Source: Rossellomorea marisflavi | GTDB lineage: Bacteria > Bacillota > Bacilli > Bacillales > Bacillaceae_B | Assembly: GCF_001274775.1 (NCBI RefSeq) | Contig: NZ_LGUE01000001.1 | Span: 1,461,705 to 1,525,704 of the forward strand | Reading direction: 5' to 3' | Length of the DNA: 64,000 nt | Part shown: positions 52,548 to 61,782 of the stretch, piece by piece | Layout: every line of letters begins with the position of its first letter | Numbering within the stretch: the first letter of the stretch is position 1 | Made by a program: the position numbers and the translations under genes | Notes under the pieces: generated by a model | The model's database searches: none | What the model saw: only the letters and a program-made list of their open reading frames with translations | What the model was told of the DNA's origin: nothing

Positions 52548-53060
52548 TCAGTAGATCGGCACCCATCCTTCTTTCGTAACGAAGATTCTTACAGCCACTA
52601 CTTTCTTGTCATCTGATAGTGTGAAATAATGGCGGATGTTCTCCGGTACGGATATCAGGTCCCCAGGATTCAGATGGACTTCGAAGAAATCACCATCGCT
52701 TCCCTGGATGATGAATACCCCATGACCACTGACGATGAAGCGGACTTCGTCATCCGTATGGTGATGTTCCTGCTGGAAATTCTTCAACAGTTCATCAAGG
52801 TTCGGTGTACTGTCTGACAATGAGATGATATCCCACGCTTCATATCCCCGCCTGGCTGAAATATCTTGTATTTCATCCTTGAACGTTGTGAGGATCCTTT
52901 CTTTTTCCACGTCCGTCAAGTCGAATTTTTCTTGAAGGTCTCCGCTCAATTTTCCGATGTCCCAATGTTCATAAATGACCCCTTGCTCCTCCAGATACTG
53001 TATCACCTCTTCTTGATTTTCGATGACTTTACCGCTTCCTTGGACCTTGATTGTTGTCAT
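52548..53060 (-). CDS. mtnD: Acireductone dioxygenase
   Basis: 170-residue cupin. Metal ligands lie in EHHHTDDEVRFIVSG (His, His, Glu) with the later His in ENIRHYFT. Converts acireductone to the keto-acid of methionine and formate (or, with nickel, off-pathway products). Last gene of mtnWXBD; 14 bases after mtnB. AAAAGGAGG precedes the ATG. Confidence 0.93.
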   Translation of the reverse strand: MTTIKVQGSGKVIENQEEVIQYLEEQGVIYEHWDIGKLSGDLQEKFDLTDVEKERILTTFKDEIQDISARRGYEAWDIISLSDSTPNLDELLKNFQQEHHHTDDEVRFIVSGHGVFIIQGSDGDFFEVHLNPGDLISVPENIRHYFTLSDDKKVVAVRIFVTKEGWVPIY

Positions 53061-53074
53061 GATTTTTCCTCCTT

Positions 53075-53704
53075 TTATGATTGAAGTTGAACGGTGGATT
53101 TTAGTGATAAGAGAGAAAGCTGATATTGAAATAGGAACTCAGATGCTTCGAGAAGCTTTTTTGCTTCAAAGCCGCTCCTTCCCCAAACCGTGATCCCGTG
53201 ATTCCGGATCAGCACGGCGCCGGCGTCTTCATCAACATGATGGGAGAAGGTGCTCGCAAGGGTCGGGATATCCGCGTAGTTCGGGATGATGGGAATGATG
53301 AGTTCATCATCCTGCCCCCATTTTCCGAACGCTTTGATCAATTCTTGATTTTTGAAGGTGATCTGTCCCTGGTCCCCATAAAGCTCACTGACCACATTAT
53401 TGGCTACGGTATGAACGTGGAGGGAGCAGACTGCCTGTGACCTTTTAAAAATATGCGTGTGGAGGAGGGTTTCTGCTGATGGCTTGAGTTTCGTTTCCTC
53501 GAGTGGGTTCCCATCCAGGTCAACGAGCAGGAAATCCTCTGCCGTCCTTTTCCTCTTATCCTTTCCGCTGGCGGTTACCAGGAAGGCACCGGGGGCCGAT
53601 CCGGCCTTGATAGCCAGGTTGCCTGAAGTGCCCATGAACCAGTCACGCTCTGCAAGTTCCCCCTTGATGGCGGATAGCTCTTCCCATTCTCTTTGGTAGC
53701 TCAT
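53075..53704 (-). CDS. mtnB: Methylthioribulose-1-phosphate dehydratase
   Basis: 209-residue class II aldolase fold. LHTHIF and LHVHTVANN carry zinc-binding His residues, and [12 protein letters not shown] the third. Dehydrates MTRu-1-P in methionine salvage. Overlaps mtnX by 4 bases. Confidence 0.93.
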   Translation of the reverse strand: MSYQREWEELSAIKGELAERDWFMGTSGNLAIKAGSAPGAFLVTASGKDKRKRTAEDFLLVDLDGNPLEETKLKPSAETLLHTHIFKRSQAVCSLHVHTVANNVVSELYGDQGQITFKNQELIKAFGKWGQDDELIIPIIPNYADIPTLASTFSHHVDEDAGAVLIRNHGITVWGRSGFEAKKLLEASEFLFQYQLSLLSLKSTVQLQS

Positions 53705-54363
53705 GCCCTCACCCCTTCCCTTAGCGCCTCTACGCAGTCATGGAATGATTCAAATGGAATATGGGGGATCCCCAATTCATTGCAAGTATCCGCAAGATAA
53801 TCCCTCGCAAGCACCTTATCTGCCACCTTGGCCATCTCCAAGTCTGTCACAGAGTCACCGATGGCGATCACTTCTGCACCAACCGGTATGGAAAGGGAGC
53901 GGAGGACGGACGGTTTACAGCATCCGCAGCCTCCATTCCCGCATTCCCCATCACAGGGATAGGGCCAGTTGATGGAAATGAAGGGACCGGTGAAATCCGC
54001 TTCATTGCAGTAGATTCCTGCAAACGGCCCATATCCGTCCAGGAGTGGGCGGACAAAGAAATCGATCCCTCCACTCACGATGTATAACGGAATTCCTTCC
54101 TCTTTCGCAAATTGAACAAAGTCCCCGAATCCCTCTCTGATGGTCGCCGTATGCAAGAGATAGTCTACGAGCTCATCTTTTTGTCGGGAAGGCAGAAGGG
54201 AGAACATATCCCCTACCCCTTTCTCGATCGACATCGACCGGTCAAGTATGGCATCTTTTAGCCCCTCCCATTCAGGGGGGGCAAACTGCTTCATGAGGGA
54301 GATGATATTGTCGGTTTTCGTAATCGTTCCATCAAAATCACATAAGATGATCCGTTCCGTCAT
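53701..54363 (-). CDS. mtnX: 2-hydroxy-3-keto-5-methylthiopentenyl-1-phosphate phosphatase
   Basis: 220-residue HAD phosphatase: [11 protein letters not shown] (nucleophile Asp and acid Asp), [10 protein letters not shown], and [20 protein letters not shown] and the Cys cluster [16 protein letters not shown] are typical for MtnX. The ATG at 54363 shares one base with the mtnW stop; the longer frame to 54387 overlaps mtnW. Confidence 0.92.
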   Translation of the reverse strand: MTERIILCDFDGTITKTDNIISLMKQFAPPEWEGLKDAILDRSMSIEKGVGDMFSLLPSRQKDELVDYLLHTATIREGFGDFVQFAKEEGIPLYIVSGGIDFFVRPLLDGYGPFAGIYCNEADFTGPFISINWPYPCDGECGNGGCGCCKPSVLRSLSIPVGAEVIAIGDSVTDLEMAKVADKVLARDYLADTCNELGIPHIPFESFHDCVEALREGVRA

Positions 54364-55565
54364 CAGCCCTTCCCTCCCTTGCTCCATAAGCTTAGAGCGA
54401 CTCTAAGCTCTTCTCCTTGGACTTCTTCAAGGGGGATTCCCGCTTTCACCGCTTCAATTGCCTGTCGGAAGGCGAGCCCTCCGCTTTCAGCACCTCCCGG
54501 ATGTCCGTGGACGCCGCCGCCGGCATTGATCACACACCCCTCACCAAAATCTTCCATAAGATGTGGTACTAGTCCTGGATGGATACCTGCCGATGGGACA
54601 GGGAATGTCTTTTTGAACGGTGAGGGCTCATCCGTAAGTTCTCTACTGATGGCCAGTACTTGATCTTTCTCCAGTGCCACACTTCCGTAGGGGGAAGGGA
54701 AAAGGGAAAAATCCGCTCCCGTCATCCGCAAAAATTTCCCAAGCCATAAGGAGTAGGCGACTCCATGATGGGGAGCCTGGGCGACGGCTCCTGCAAAGGC
54801 GGGGTGGGCCATGAGCGGAAGTCCGATGTTTTCATCTTCCCTGAGTTCTTGAAGAACATCGAGAGAATAAGAAAATACGTTGAATAGCAAGGCATCCGCC
54901 CCAAGCTCCCGTGCTCTTCTTGCCTTTTCGCGAAGCTCAGACGTCCGTCCGGTCAGGTTCACCGCATAGAGCGTCCGTTTACCTGTCTCCTGCTGCACCT
55001 CATCAAGGATCCTCCTGCCGTTTTTCACCCGTTCATAAAAAGGCGTCAGGGGGTTATCAAAAAGGATTTCATCATCCTTCACCAGGTCAACACCTCCGCG
55101 GGCCTGGGCACGCAGCTGATCTTCCATATAAGCGAGATCCCTTCCGATCACGCCCTTGAAAATGCTCATGAGGAGGGGGCGATCCTTGACGCCTGCGAGT
55201 TCCCTGATCCCCTCGATACCATACCGTGGTCCCGGGTAGTGACGGTTCAGATCGTCACTGAATTCAAGATTGATAAGCTTTACTTGACCATCCAGGGAGA
55301 GTTTCCCGAAGACCGTTGTCAATATCGCAGGGAGATCATTTGAATAATTCCTACCGGGGTAAGCGATCGAAATTTCTCCCACCCCTTCACCGGCCTCTTC
55401 ATTGATGGAAGCGACCCTTCCCTTGAATTTCAGCAGTTGCTCTTGTTCGAGTTGGGGAAGGTCTGTCCAAGAACCCACTGTCAAGCCCAAGGCGATGCCT
55501 TCTGCCTTTTTTTCAAACGACCCTTTTGCCCCTGGCAATCTATACGTTGCAATCACTTCACTCAT
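54363..55565 (-). CDS. mtnW: 2,3-diketo-5-methylthiopentyl-1-phosphate enolase (RuBisCO-like protein)
   Basis: 400-residue RuBisCO-like protein (form IV). The Lys in [10 protein letters not shown] (K163) corresponds to the RuBisCO metal/catalytic region; [17 protein letters not shown] is the phosphate-binding loop. It enolises DK-MTP-1-P in methionine salvage and does not fix CO2. Start follows GGAGGTAGGC. First gene of mtnWXBD, led by an S-box. Confidence 0.93.
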   Translation of the reverse strand: MSEVIATYRLPGAKGSFEKKAEGIALGLTVGSWTDLPQLEQEQLLKFKGRVASINEEAGEGVGEISIAYPGRNYSNDLPAILTTVFGKLSLDGQVKLINLEFSDDLNRHYPGPRYGIEGIRELAGVKDRPLLMSIFKGVIGRDLAYMEDQLRAQARGGVDLVKDDEILFDNPLTPFYERVKNGRRILDEVQQETGKRTLYAVNLTGRTSELREKARRARELGADALLFNVFSYSLDVLQELREDENIGLPLMAHPAFAGAVAQAPHHGVAYSLWLGKFLRMTGADFSLFPSPYGSVALEKDQVLAISRELTDEPSPFKKTFPVPSAGIHPGLVPHLMEDFGEGCVINAGGGVHGHPGGAESGGLAFRQAIEAVKAGIPLEEVQGEELRVALSLWSKGGKG

Positions 55566-55589
55566 GTTCTGCCTACCTCCTTATACAAT

Positions 55590-55620
55590 CAAAAAAGCCC
55601 CTTCCGATAAGAAGAGGCTT
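55590..55620 (-). terminator. S-box-controlled terminator in the mtnW leader
   Basis: AAGCCTCTTC/GAAGGGGCTT followed by TTTTTT on the minus strand, between the SAM aptamer and the mtnW start. Confidence 0.88.
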
Positions 55621-55636
55621 TCAATCCATCACTCTA

Positions 55637-55739
55637 TCTTATCTCCCAGCGTCTGCTGCAAGAATTAGCACCGTGCTCATAATGAGTCGGTTGCCGGGCT
55701 TCATCGGGCCAGTCCCTCCGCCTGCTCTTGATAAGAATC
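55637..55739 (-). ncRNA. SAM-I riboswitch (S-box) of mtnWXBD
   Basis: All S-box landmarks are on the minus strand: CTTATCAAGAG ... GGAGGGACTGGCCC, GATGAAGCCCGGCAACC, GCACGGTGCTAATTC and GGGAGATAAG closing P1. When SAM is abundant, P1 should form and let the terminator end transcription. Confidence 0.96.
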
Positions 55740-55761
55740 TATTCATTTGGTTTCCAGTAGG

Positions 55762-55790
55762 ATTATTGCATCGATCGGGAGTCCTGTCAA
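55762..55790 (-). promoter_or_regulatory. Sigma-A promoter of mtnW
   Basis: TTGACA (55790-55785), 17 bases, AATAAT (55767-55762) on the minus strand. The -35 box overlaps the stop codon of mtnE, so mtnW can be transcribed from here independently. Confidence 0.75.
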
Positions 55791-56971
55791 TCCCTATTAT
55801 CGAACAAATGTAAATTTTCAATCCTTTTCACAGCTTCTTGAAGCCTTTCCTCACTGGTAAGGAGACCTACACGGACGTATCCTTCCCCGTGGTCACCAAA
55901 TCCGATGCCAGGTGCCACGGCTACATGGGCCTTTTCAAGAAGCAGGGTCGATAATTCCATCGACGTGAAGCCTTCCGGAACTTTGAGCCAGGCGAAAAAT
56001 GAGCCTGCTGGTGCGTCCACATCCCAGCCGATGGATTTCAGCCCATCGATGAGGGCATGCCTTCTGCCTTCATAGATTTCAAGCTGGTCCCGGACGCATT
56101 CCTGTGATCCGAGGAGCGCCGTCACCGCTGCTTCCTGGATGGCGCCAAAGAGGCTCACATACATATGATCCTGCATGAGATTGATGGCTTCGATCACGCT
56201 CTCATTCCCGACGGCGAATCCCACACGCCACCCCGCCATATTATAGGTTTTGGAAAGCGTATAGATTTCAATTCCCACATCCTTGGCACCCTCAGTCTCC
56301 AGGAAGCTTTTGGGACGCTTGCCTTCAAAGCCGATCGCTCCATAGGCAAAATCATGTACCACGCAGATGTCATGGGCAACCGCCAACTTCACCGTTTCCT
56401 CAAAAAATGCTGACGTTGCTACTGCCCCGGTAGGATTATTCGGATAATTTAAGAACATGAGCTTGGAACCTTCGAGTTCTTCTTCGCTCAATTGGCTGTA
56501 ATCGGGGAGAAAATCATTCTTCTCAAGCAGCGGCATCACCTTCATCTCCGCATCTGCAAGAGCCACCCCTGATAGATAATCTGGATACCCAGGGTCAGGT
56601 ACCAGAACGGATTCACCAGGATTCACCAGGCACTGTGGAATCTCAACGAGACCCGCTTTTCCACCGAAGAGGATGGCCACTTCCCTGGAAGGATCCAGTT
56701 CTACTCCGTATTCCCTTTTATAAAAAAGCGCAACCGCCTCTTTGAAAGAGGTCATCCCCCGGAATGGAGAATAGCGATGATTCAATGGGTTTTCGGCCGA
56801 AGCCTTCAAACGATCTACAATATGTTCAGGTGTGGCCCTATCAGGGTTACCCTGCCCAAGGTTAATGACATCGTGTCCTTCATTAACGACACGCTGGACG
56901 TTAGCTGTTAATTCAGCGAAAAATTGCTTTGGCAGCGAATCGAGGCGATCCGCATATGGGAATGTTTTCAT
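55787..56971 (-). CDS. mtnE: Aminotransferase MtnE (methionine salvage)
   Basis: 394-residue class I/II PLP aminotransferase. PLP Lys is K241 in IYTLSKTYNMAGWRVGF; other motifs NYPNNPTGAV, VHDFAYG and GEGYVRVGLL. Family and position match B. subtilis MtnE (YkrV), which transaminates KMTB to methionine. No S-box precedes it; its leader (56972-57091) is shared with divergent mtnU. The C-terminal codons contain the mtnW promoter. Confidence 0.9.
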   Translation of the reverse strand: MKTFPYADRLDSLPKQFFAELTANVQRVVNEGHDVINLGQGNPDRATPEHIVDRLKASAENPLNHRYSPFRGMTSFKEAVALFYKREYGVELDPSREVAILFGGKAGLVEIPQCLVNPGESVLVPDPGYPDYLSGVALADAEMKVMPLLEKNDFLPDYSQLSEEELEGSKLMFLNYPNNPTGAVATSAFFEETVKLAVAHDICVVHDFAYGAIGFEGKRPKSFLETEGAKDVGIEIYTLSKTYNMAGWRVGFAVGNESVIEAINLMQDHMYVSLFGAIQEAAVTALLGSQECVRDQLEIYEGRRHALIDGLKSIGWDVDAPAGSFFAWLKVPEGFTSMELSTLLLEKAHVAVAPGIGFGDHGEGYVRVGLLTSEERLQEAVKRIENLHLFDNRD

Positions 56972-57091
56972 CTTTTCACCTTCTGAATGTTCAAATATTC
57001 TTCACTTTCAAATTCTAGCTACAAATGATATAACGGAAAATAACGAATGTAAAGTAAAATCTTACAATTCTCCATGAAAGGTGCTGATCAT

Positions 57092-57871
57092 ATGAAGATC
57101 GGGCTCGCGCAAATGGACATCCGGTTTGGAGATCCAGAATCCAACTACGCACAAGCAGAAAAGTGGTTTCAACAAGCAGAAAGCGAACAATGCGATATCC
57201 TTGTCTTCCCTGAGCTTTGGACAACAGGATATGACCTTAAGAGGATAGAGGGAATCGCGGATGAAAACAGTGAAAAGACCATTGCCTTCCTATCACGTCT
57301 TGCAAAACAGTATCGGATAAACGTGATCGGGGGATCCGTTGCAAATAAAACGGATTCGGGAATCGATAATCGATTGATCGTGATCGATTCCAAGGGTAAC
57401 TTCGTCAAAGGGTATTCAAAGCTTCACCTGTTCAAATTAATGGATGAACATCACTACCTCCTCCCGGGAAAAGAGGACGGTCTATTCACGCTTTCCGGCG
57501 AGCAGATGGCCGGCCTCATCTGCTATGACATCCGCTTCCCCGAATGGGTGCGTAAGCATGTTCTCTCCGGAGCAAAGATCCTTTTCGTCAGTGCAGAATG
57601 GCCTGAACAGCGGATCGACCACTGGAAAGTCCTCCTCCGTGCACGTGCCATTGAAAATCAATGTTATGTTGCTGCATGCAACCGCGTCGGCTCTGATCCG
57701 GATAATACGTTCGGAGGATCATCCCTGATCATCGATCCGTGGGGAGAGATCCTCGCTGAAGGATCCCTCCAGGAAGAACTTGTGACAGCCGCTGTCAATC
57801 TTGATACCGTCGATGAAGTAAGAAAGCAAATACCCATATTTGACGATCGCCTTCCTGATTTTTATCGTTGA
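57092..57871 (+). CDS. mtnU: Carbon-nitrogen hydrolase MtnU (omega-amidase-like)
   Basis: 259 residues, nitrilase superfamily. The catalytic triad is visible: E41 (VFPELWTTGYD), K110 (YSKLHLFK) and C144 (GLICYDIRFPE). It likely hydrolyses 2-oxoglutaramate or succinamate produced by glutamine-dependent MtnE. Same length as B. subtilis MtnU (YkrU). The ATG at 57092 follows AAAGGTG by 8 bases. Confidence 0.9.
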   Translation: MKIGLAQMDIRFGDPESNYAQAEKWFQQAESEQCDILVFPELWTTGYDLKRIEGIADENSEKTIAFLSRLAKQYRINVIGGSVANKTDSGIDNRLIVIDSKGNFVKGYSKLHLFKLMDEHHYLLPGKEDGLFTLSGEQMAGLICYDIRFPEWVRKHVLSGAKILFVSAEWPEQRIDHWKVLLRARAIENQCYVAACNRVGSDPDNTFGGSSLIIDPWGEILAEGSLQEELVTAAVNLDTVDEVRKQIPIFDDRLPDFYR

Positions 57872-57911
57872 TACAGAGAGAATCGTTCAAAACGTCTTTT
57901 AAAAAAAAGCA

Positions 57912-57941
57912 TTGACACTAAAAAACGCCAGGTGGTATGAT
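57912..57941 (+). promoter_or_regulatory. Sigma-A promoter of mtnKA
   Basis: TTGACA (57912-57917), 18 bases, TATGAT (57936-57941), about 40 bases before the S-box. Confidence 0.8.
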
Positions 57942-57980
57942 GTCAATCAAATGGTAATTTTCTGAACAAATTAAATATGC

Positions 57981-58130
57981 AACTCTTATCAAGAGCTGGC
58001 TGAGGGATTTGGCCCTATGAAGCCCAGCAACCGACCGTAATACCGTTGAAAGACGGGGCGCAGATTCGATGCGCCTGACCAGGGCACGGTGCTAATTCCA
58101 ACAGAATGATTCCATTCTGAGAGATAAGAG
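57981..58130 (+). ncRNA. SAM-I riboswitch (S-box) of mtnKA
   Basis: CTCTTATCAAGAGCTGGCTGAG, GGCCCTATGAAGCCCAGCAACC, an extended P3 (CCGTTGAAAGACGGGGCGC ... GCGCC), CACGGTGCTAATTCC, a P4-like hairpin CAGAATG/CATTCTG and GAGATAAGAG closing P1. Typical SAM-I aptamer with a longer P3 than the mtnW copy. Confidence 0.96.
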
Positions 58131-58146
58131 GCGACGAAGTATTCTT

Positions 58147-58177
58147 CAAGCCTCTTTCACAACCGGAAGAGGCTTTT
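58147..58177 (+). terminator. S-box-controlled terminator in the mtnK leader
   Basis: AAGCCTCTT/AAGAGGCTT stem followed by TTCTC, right after the aptamer. The pattern GCCTC also occurs in P1, giving the alternative antiterminator pairing. Confidence 0.85.
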
Positions 58178-58228
58178 CTCATTCCACAAGAAAAGCCTCC
58201 TGCAAAACCATTTTAAGGAGGAACCCCC

Positions 58229-59407
58229 ATGGCCATCACTCAATTGAAACATTATCATTCCCTGACGATCGAATCTGCTATAAGCCTTGCCAAAGACCTT
58301 TCCCTGTTTGACCCATCGGAAAATCTGACCTGTGAAGAGATCGGAGACGGCAATCTCAATTACGTCTTCCGCATTGCAAGCAGTGAAAGCGGAAAAAGCA
58401 TCATTATCAAACAGGCCCTTCCTTACGCAAAAGTCGTAGGCGAAAGCTGGCCGTTGACCCTCGACCGCGCCAGGATCGAAGCCCGGGCCCTGACTCTCCA
58501 GCGATCCCTTGCAGAGCGTCTTGTCCCTGAAGTCTATCATTCCGATGAACAACTTGCGATCACGATCATGGAAGATTTGAGCCATCTTGAAATCGCCAGA
58601 AAAGGCCTCAACAAAGGAGAAATCTATCCCTCCCTTTCGAAGGACATCGGGGAATTTCTCGGAGCGACACTGTTCTTCACTTCCGATTATGCTCTCCATC
58701 CTTTCAAGAAAAAGGGATATGTCAAAGAGTTCTCGAATCCTGAATTATGCAAGATTACTGAAGATCTTGTCTTTACCGACCCGTTCTTCAATAGTGAAAC
58801 GAATGAATTTGAACAGGCCCTTGAAGAAGAGGTCCGGAATCTTTGGGACGACCTGCCCCTGAAGCTGGAAGTCGCTAAACTGAAAAGATCCTTCCTGACG
58901 GAGGGGGAAGCCCTTCTCCACGGTGATCTGCATACGGGAAGCATCTTTGCAGGCAAAGAGGAAACTAAGGTCATTGATCCGGAGTTTGCCTTTTACGGTC
59001 CTATCGGTTTTGATCTCGGACAGTTCCTGGCGAATCTCATTTTCCAGGCTGTCGTCCGCGAAGAAAAGCCGAAGAAGGAAGAGATCCTTCGTCATATTGA
59101 AACCACTTGGGACGTATTCGAGTCCACCTTCTCACAATTCTGGGATCAAAGTGAAGATGCCTACACCAAAATTGATGGATACCTTGAGTATGTTCTAGAA
59201 AAAAGCTTTGCAGATACGATCGGTTTCCTCGGTTGCGAACTGATCCGAAGGACGATCGGTCTTGCTCACGTGGAGGATCTTGACTCGGTTCAGGACGAAG
59301 AAAAACGGGTCTTGTATAAAAAGACGTGCCTTGCCCTCGGAAGGGAATGTATCCTTGAGCGCCATCGCATCCGTTCAATCCAGGATCTACTCGATAAACT
59401 TATTTAA
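58229..59407 (+). CDS. mtnK: 5-methylthioribose kinase
   Basis: 392 residues, kinase-like fold of the choline/aminoglycoside kinase type: LLHGDLHTGSIF (catalytic loop), VIDPEFAFYGPIGFDLG (metal Asp), and IIIKQALPYAKVVGESWPL in the N-lobe. Phosphorylates MTR to MTR-1-P. AAGGAGG precedes the ATG. 18 bases before mtnA. Confidence 0.94.
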   Translation: MAITQLKHYHSLTIESAISLAKDLSLFDPSENLTCEEIGDGNLNYVFRIASSESGKSIIIKQALPYAKVVGESWPLTLDRARIEARALTLQRSLAERLVPEVYHSDEQLAITIMEDLSHLEIARKGLNKGEIYPSLSKDIGEFLGATLFFTSDYALHPFKKKGYVKEFSNPELCKITEDLVFTDPFFNSETNEFEQALEEEVRNLWDDLPLKLEVAKLKRSFLTEGEALLHGDLHTGSIFAGKEETKVIDPEFAFYGPIGFDLGQFLANLIFQAVVREEKPKKEEILRHIETTWDVFESTFSQFWDQSEDAYTKIDGYLEYVLEKSFADTIGFLGCELIRRTIGLAHVEDLDSVQDEEKRVLYKKTCLALGRECILERHRIRSIQDLLDKLI

Positions 59408-59425
59408 AGGAGCTTTCTTAAACCC

Positions 59426-60472
59426 ATGACACCACAACTTACCATACCGACTTCATTGGAGTGGCATGAAGACCACCTGGTCATACTGGACCAGCAAAAA
59501 CTTCCCGGGGCAGTGGAATATGTCCATCTCTATACCATAAAGGATTACTATGATGCTATCATCACCCTTAAAGTAAGGGGAGCGCCTGCCATCGGCATCA
59601 CGGCGGCATATGGGCTTGCCCAGGCGGCAGGAGAGTATGAAACGGAATCACTTGAAGAGTTCAAGACATGGTTCGAGAAGGAAAAACAGTATCTCCTCTC
59701 CTCCCGTCCGACTGCTGTGAATCTTTCATGGGCCCTCGAGCGTCTCGAGCGTGAACTGGATCAGGCAGGCACGGTCAACGAAGCCAAGACCGACCTTCTC
59801 CATACGGCGATACAGATCCATGCAGAGGATGAGGATATGTGCCGGAGGATCGGCGAGAATGGCCTAGAACTCCTTCACGATGCACAAAGGGTCATGACCA
59901 TCTGCAATGCTGGATCCATCGCTACAAGTAAATATGGAACCGCCTTGGCACCGTTCCATATTGGACGTGAAAAAGACCGGAATTTCCAGGTGTTCGCCTG
60001 CGAAACCAGACCAGTCCTTCAAGGCGCGAGACTGACGGCGTGGGAGCTCCAGCAATCGGGGGTCGATGTGACGCTCATTACGGATAATATGGCTGCCCAT
60101 ACGATGAAAACAAAAGGCATCGAAGCGGTGATCGTAGGAGCGGACCGCGTTGCGGCAAACGGGGATACAGCCAATAAAATCGGAACCTCCTCCTTAGCCA
60201 TCCTGTGCAAACATTTCGGTATTCCTTTCTATGTTGCCGCTCCTTCTTCGACGTTTGACCTGACCATCGACTCAGGAGACGACATTGAGATCGAGGAGCG
60301 GTCATCCACCGAAGTAACCACATTGGGCCAAAGCGTCATCGCTCCAGAAGGCGTCCCTGTCTTCAATCCCGCATTCGATGTGACCCCCCACGACTTGATT
60401 TCGGCTATCATCACCGAAAACGGAATCCTTTATCCCGATTTCAAACAGAGCATTGCCGATACACTGAACTAA
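59426..60472 (+). CDS. mtnA: Methylthioribose-1-phosphate isomerase
   Basis: 348 residues. Catalytic C160 ([11 protein letters not shown]) and D240 ([17 protein letters not shown]) sit exactly where they are in B. subtilis MtnA. Converts MTR-1-P to MTRu-1-P. N-terminal [15 protein letters not shown] is the typical substrate loop. Ends in a terminator shared with the convergent gene. Confidence 0.95.
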   Translation: MTPQLTIPTSLEWHEDHLVILDQQKLPGAVEYVHLYTIKDYYDAIITLKVRGAPAIGITAAYGLAQAAGEYETESLEEFKTWFEKEKQYLLSSRPTAVNLSWALERLERELDQAGTVNEAKTDLLHTAIQIHAEDEDMCRRIGENGLELLHDAQRVMTICNAGSIATSKYGTALAPFHIGREKDRNFQVFACETRPVLQGARLTAWELQQSGVDVTLITDNMAAHTMKTKGIEAVIVGADRVAANGDTANKIGTSSLAILCKHFGIPFYVAAPSSTFDLTIDSGDDIEIEERSSTEVTTLGQSVIAPEGVPVFNPAFDVTPHDLISAIITENGILYPDFKQSIADTLN

Positions 60473-60481
60473 GTCCAACAC

Positions 60482-60516
60482 AAAAGCCAAGAATGCAGAT
60501 TCTTGGCTTTTGTCTT
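60482..60516. terminator. Terminator between mtnA and the ArsR-type gene
   Basis: AAAAGCCAAGAAT/ATTCTTGGCTTTT, a 13-bp stem with a 4-base loop and T-rich flanks, between convergent genes. Confidence 0.85.
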
Positions 60517-60518
60517 TT

Positions 60519-61106
60519 CTATGACTTTACACTTCCCCACATTTCCTTTGGGTTTCGTTCATAGATACTGTTTTCCCTGAACATGAACTGATGAATGATG
60601 AATTCCCTTCTAACCGTTGCATAATCATCATGGAACTGTTTAATGTAGGCGTTGATTTCCTTCTCTTCATACTTTCTCCCGATCTCCAGTCCTTCCACCC
60701 AATGTTCCAGTAGATACAATCGCTTCTTCTGCTGTGCAGGGAGCTGGCTGACTTTCCCATCCTTACCGATGAAGGCATTCATGACCTTTTGTTTCTCTAG
60801 TACCCGTTGATCCATATTCCGTTCCTCCCCTTTCGTTCCCTCTGCAAACTGCTGTAGCACCTTCCCATGATGCATAAGGACCTTCGTATTGATGTGGTAA
60901 TATACCGTATTCTTTTCCCTTCTTGAGTACACCAGGTTACAATCCTTCAATCGTGATAGGTGGTGGGAAATGGTCGGCGCCGTCAAACCGAGCTTTCCCG
61001 CCACCGCTCCAACGTGAAGCGGCCCCTCTGACAAAAGGTAAATGATTTTGAGCCTCGTTGGATCCCCTAGCGTTTTATGAAATTCAACCTGCTTATTCAG
61101 TTGCAC
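60519..61106 (-). CDS. ArsR-family regulator fused to a DUF2087 domain
   Basis: 195 residues: an ArsR winged helix (about 8-90: HKTLGDPTRLKIIYLLSEGPLHVGAVAGKLGLTAPTISHHLSRL split over helices) without obvious metal-binding Cys, then a DUF2087 domain (about 105-185: KDGKVSQLPAQQKKRLYLLEHWVEGLEIGRKYEEKEINAYIKQFHDDYATVRREFI). The GTG start at 61106 follows GGGGGTGG by 6 bases. A tandem palindromic operator upstream suggests autoregulation. Effector unknown; no obvious target gene is adjacent. Confidence 0.83.
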   Translation of the reverse strand: MQLNKQVEFHKTLGDPTRLKIIYLLSEGPLHVGAVAGKLGLTAPTISHHLSRLKDCNLVYSRREKNTVYYHINTKVLMHHGKVLQQFAEGTKGEERNMDQRVLEKQKVMNAFIGKDGKVSQLPAQQKKRLYLLEHWVEGLEIGRKYEEKEINAYIKQFHDDYATVRREFIIHQFMFRENSIYERNPKEMWGSVKS

Positions 61107-61124
61107 TTACAACCACCCCCTCTA

Positions 61125-61158
61125 ATTAGATGAGTATCTATTTAGATAATAATCTAAT
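61125..61158 (-). promoter_or_regulatory. Tandem palindromic operator of the ArsR-type regulator
   Basis: Two adjacent inverted repeats, each with a 4-base spacer: TAGAT-gagt-ATCTA (61127-61140) and TTAGAT-aata-ATCTAA (61142-61157). They lie 19-50 bases upstream of the GTG start, overlapping the probable promoter. Arrangement fits cooperative binding of two ArsR dimers. Confidence 0.65.
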
Positions 61159-61300
61159 ATCAAAATAAACTCAATCCTTTTTCTCTGAATATTCATATCT
61201 CGTGTTCTCGTCTGTTTCAACGTATTCAGCAAAAAAAAAACGCACTGACGATTCCGTTAGGAAATACAGTACGTTTTTGATAGGTTTTTTTGAAGTTCCC

Positions 61301-61768
61301 TCAATTGCAGAATGCTTTTTCCAATTCTAAAAGAACGGCTTTCTTATCCACCTGTTTCCCTGCATAACCTGTCAGCTGATTGTTCTTCCCGATGACTCTG
61401 TGACACGGTATGACAATGGGAAAACGGTTCGCTTTATTCGCCTGTCCAAGGGCCCTGACGGCTTTGGGACGACGGATCTTTTCTGCCACTTCTTGATAAG
61501 AAGCGGTTGTTCCATAGGGGATTTCCTGGAGGGAAGTCCATACCTCCTTCTGGAATGGGGTACCTTCCAACCTCAGTGGTAGATTGAATGATTTCCGCTC
61601 ACCTTTGAAGTACTCCAGAAGCTGCGAACTTGTTTCATCTATTATATGGTGACCTGGCCCCTCATCAGGTTCTCCTTCAGAAAATTCAATGGAGATGAGT
61701 CCATGGTCGTCTGCTGTGATCTTCAATGGACCGACCGGCGAATCGATCGTCTTGTGGATGGGTTCCAT
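61301..61768 (-). CDS. ogt: Methylated-DNA-[protein]-cysteine S-methyltransferase
   Basis: 155 residues. Acceptor Cys C122 in IVIPCHRVIG; RALGQANKANRFP is the DNA-recognition helix region and GYAGK the C-terminal loop. Suicide repair of O6-alkylguanine. Follows the kinase gene after about 14 bases on the same strand, as ogt and kinE adjoin in B. subtilis. Confidence 0.94.
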   Translation of the reverse strand: MEPIHKTIDSPVGPLKITADDHGLISIEFSEGEPDEGPGHHIIDETSSQLLEYFKGERKSFNLPLRLEGTPFQKEVWTSLQEIPYGTTASYQEVAEKIRRPKAVRALGQANKANRFPIVIPCHRVIGKNNQLTGYAGKQVDKKAVLLELEKAFCN

Positions 61769-61782
61769 TACCGATCCCTCCC

